Shown piece after piece: positions 31,168 through 31,573 of a stretch of DNA of 31,573 nucleotides. Origin of the DNA: Nitrospinota bacterium (lineage in GTDB: Bacteria > Nitrospinota > Nitrospinia > JACRGO01); the NCBI GenBank assembly GCA_016212295.1, contig JACRGO010000172.1:1-31573 (forward strand), given 5' to 3'. Position 1 is the stretch's first letter. Each line of letters begins with the position of its first letter. The position numbers were made by a program, and so were the translations under genes. The notes under the pieces are model-generated. The model had not been told where the DNA came from and did no database searches. It worked only from the letters and a program-made list of their open reading frames with translations.

Positions 31168-31212
31168 TTAACCTTGAAATGTCATAATTGCCGTTTGATA
31201 TTTCAAGGTTAA
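31168..31212. promoter_or_regulatory. 13-bp-arm palindromic operator candidate upstream of the ATPase gene
   Basis: ttaaccttgaaat (31168-31180) and atttcaaggttaa (31200-31212) are perfect reverse complements with a 19-nt spacer, ending 6-18 nt before the candidate start codons of the downstream gene. Position and symmetry suggest an autoregulatory operator. Confidence 0.6.
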
Positions 31213-31218
31213 TTGTAT

Positions 31219-31573
31219 ATGCTTTATGGCATGCGCCTGTTAAAAAGAAAAATCGATAAAGAGGAAATTAAAAAACGGCTCGCCCAATTTCCCGTGACCG
31301 CGATCCTGGGTCCACGCCAGTGCGGGAAAACCACCCTGGCCAGGCAATTTCCCTTTGGCCACTATTTCGACCTGGAAAATCCCAGGGACGCCGCGAGACT
31401 CGACCAGCCGCAGCTCGCCCTGGAAAACCTCAGCGGCCTGATCGTCATCGACGAGATTCAACGCGCGCCGGGCCTGTTCCCCTTAATTCGTTATCTTGTG
31501 GACAACAAGCCGAAGCAAAAATACCTGGTCCTGGGAAGTGCCTCCCTGGACCTGCTTCAACAAAGCTCCGAAA
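31219..31573 (+). CDS. AAA_14/DUF4143-family ATPase (truncated by the window end)
   Basis: An open frame continues off the right edge without a stop. The start is the ATG at 31219 (MLYGMRLLKRKI) or 31231. The N-terminal ATPase core shows Walker A GPRQCGKTT (about residues 31-39) and Walker B LIVIDEIQRAPGLFP, then YLVLGSASLDLL (sensor-1 region; many family members have GSSS or SGS here). The DUF4143 C-terminal half is beyond the window. This widespread family, often mobile or of defence or toxin-like distribution, has no firm function. Palindrome 31168-31212 overlaps its promoter region, suggesting self-regulation. About 118 residues are visible. Confidence 0.88.
   Translation, partial: MLYGMRLLKRKIDKEEIKKRLAQFPVTAILGPRQCGKTTLARQFPFGHYFDLENPRDAARLDQPQLALENLSGLIVIDEIQRAPGLFPLIRYLVDNKPKQKYLVLGSASLDLLQQSSE

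Overview
The window looks like chromosomal DNA of a free-living Gram-negative bacterium of moderate GC content. The evidence is a prolipoprotein diacylglyceryl transferase, Sec signal peptides and lipoboxes, an AMIN-domain lipoprotein and a C-terminal outer-membrane beta-barrel ending in Phe. Many TPR proteins, a multi-CXXCH cytochrome and very dense self-complementary dispersed repeats suggest a Desulfobacterota/Nitrospirota-like or candidate-phylum environmental lineage. No rRNA, tRNA or ribosomal protein gene is present, so the phylum cannot be fixed from this sequence. TAA, TAG and TGA are all used as ordinary stops.

Layout. 1-8314: a pseudo-receiver/TPR protein and a zinc-ribbon/GAF/adenylate-cyclase/PilZ protein (both minus), LarB (plus), a YdjY-like exported protein (minus), a four-heme-motif exported cytochrome (plus) and an RluA-family pseudouridine synthase (minus). 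8315-8958: a gene-free AT-rich stretch with clustered DnaA-box-like nonamers and a MITE-like repeat. 8959-12910: lgt and a coiled-coil/TPR protein 2 nt apart, then a 6TM K+ channel with an RCK domain overlapping an orphan modA by 4 nt. 13067-17399: two tandem GT-C membrane glycosyltransferases with C-terminal TPRs (a GT39-like and a TMTC-like protein). 17400-18927: repeats around an AT-rich orphan gene. 18928-20430: a B12-binding-type radical SAM protein. 20431-22044: a toxin remnant cut at a MITE edge, a toxin-antitoxin pair whose toxin has an internal stop, and a repeat cluster. 22045-23124: an exported DUF1566 protein (minus). 23125-28374: two interleaved long inverted repeats, a membrane coiled-coil protein, a NusG/RfaH-like factor, an SDR epimerase, a membrane protein and an AMIN/NTF2 lipoprotein. 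28375-31067: repeats and a decayed chimeric beta-propeller/porin gene (minus). 31168-end: a palindromic operator candidate and a truncated AAA_14/DUF4143 ATPase gene.

How the parts may work together (inference). The two GT-C/TPR enzymes, the radical SAM protein, the RfaH-like factor and the SDR enzyme suggest envelope glycan or protein-glycan synthesis. The exported cytochrome and DUF1566 protein have long Thr/Ser/Gly linkers that would be plausible O-glycan acceptors. The cyclase/PilZ protein suggests integration of cyclic-di-GMP and cAMP signalling.

The most unusual signals are: the A-B-A'-B' interleaved inverted repeats at 23287-23492, whose last arm abuts a start codon; two families of MITE-like elements, each present twice; the way dispersed repeats supply gene termini; the DnaA-box cluster; and the decayed genes (one frame-disrupted chimera and two broken toxins).
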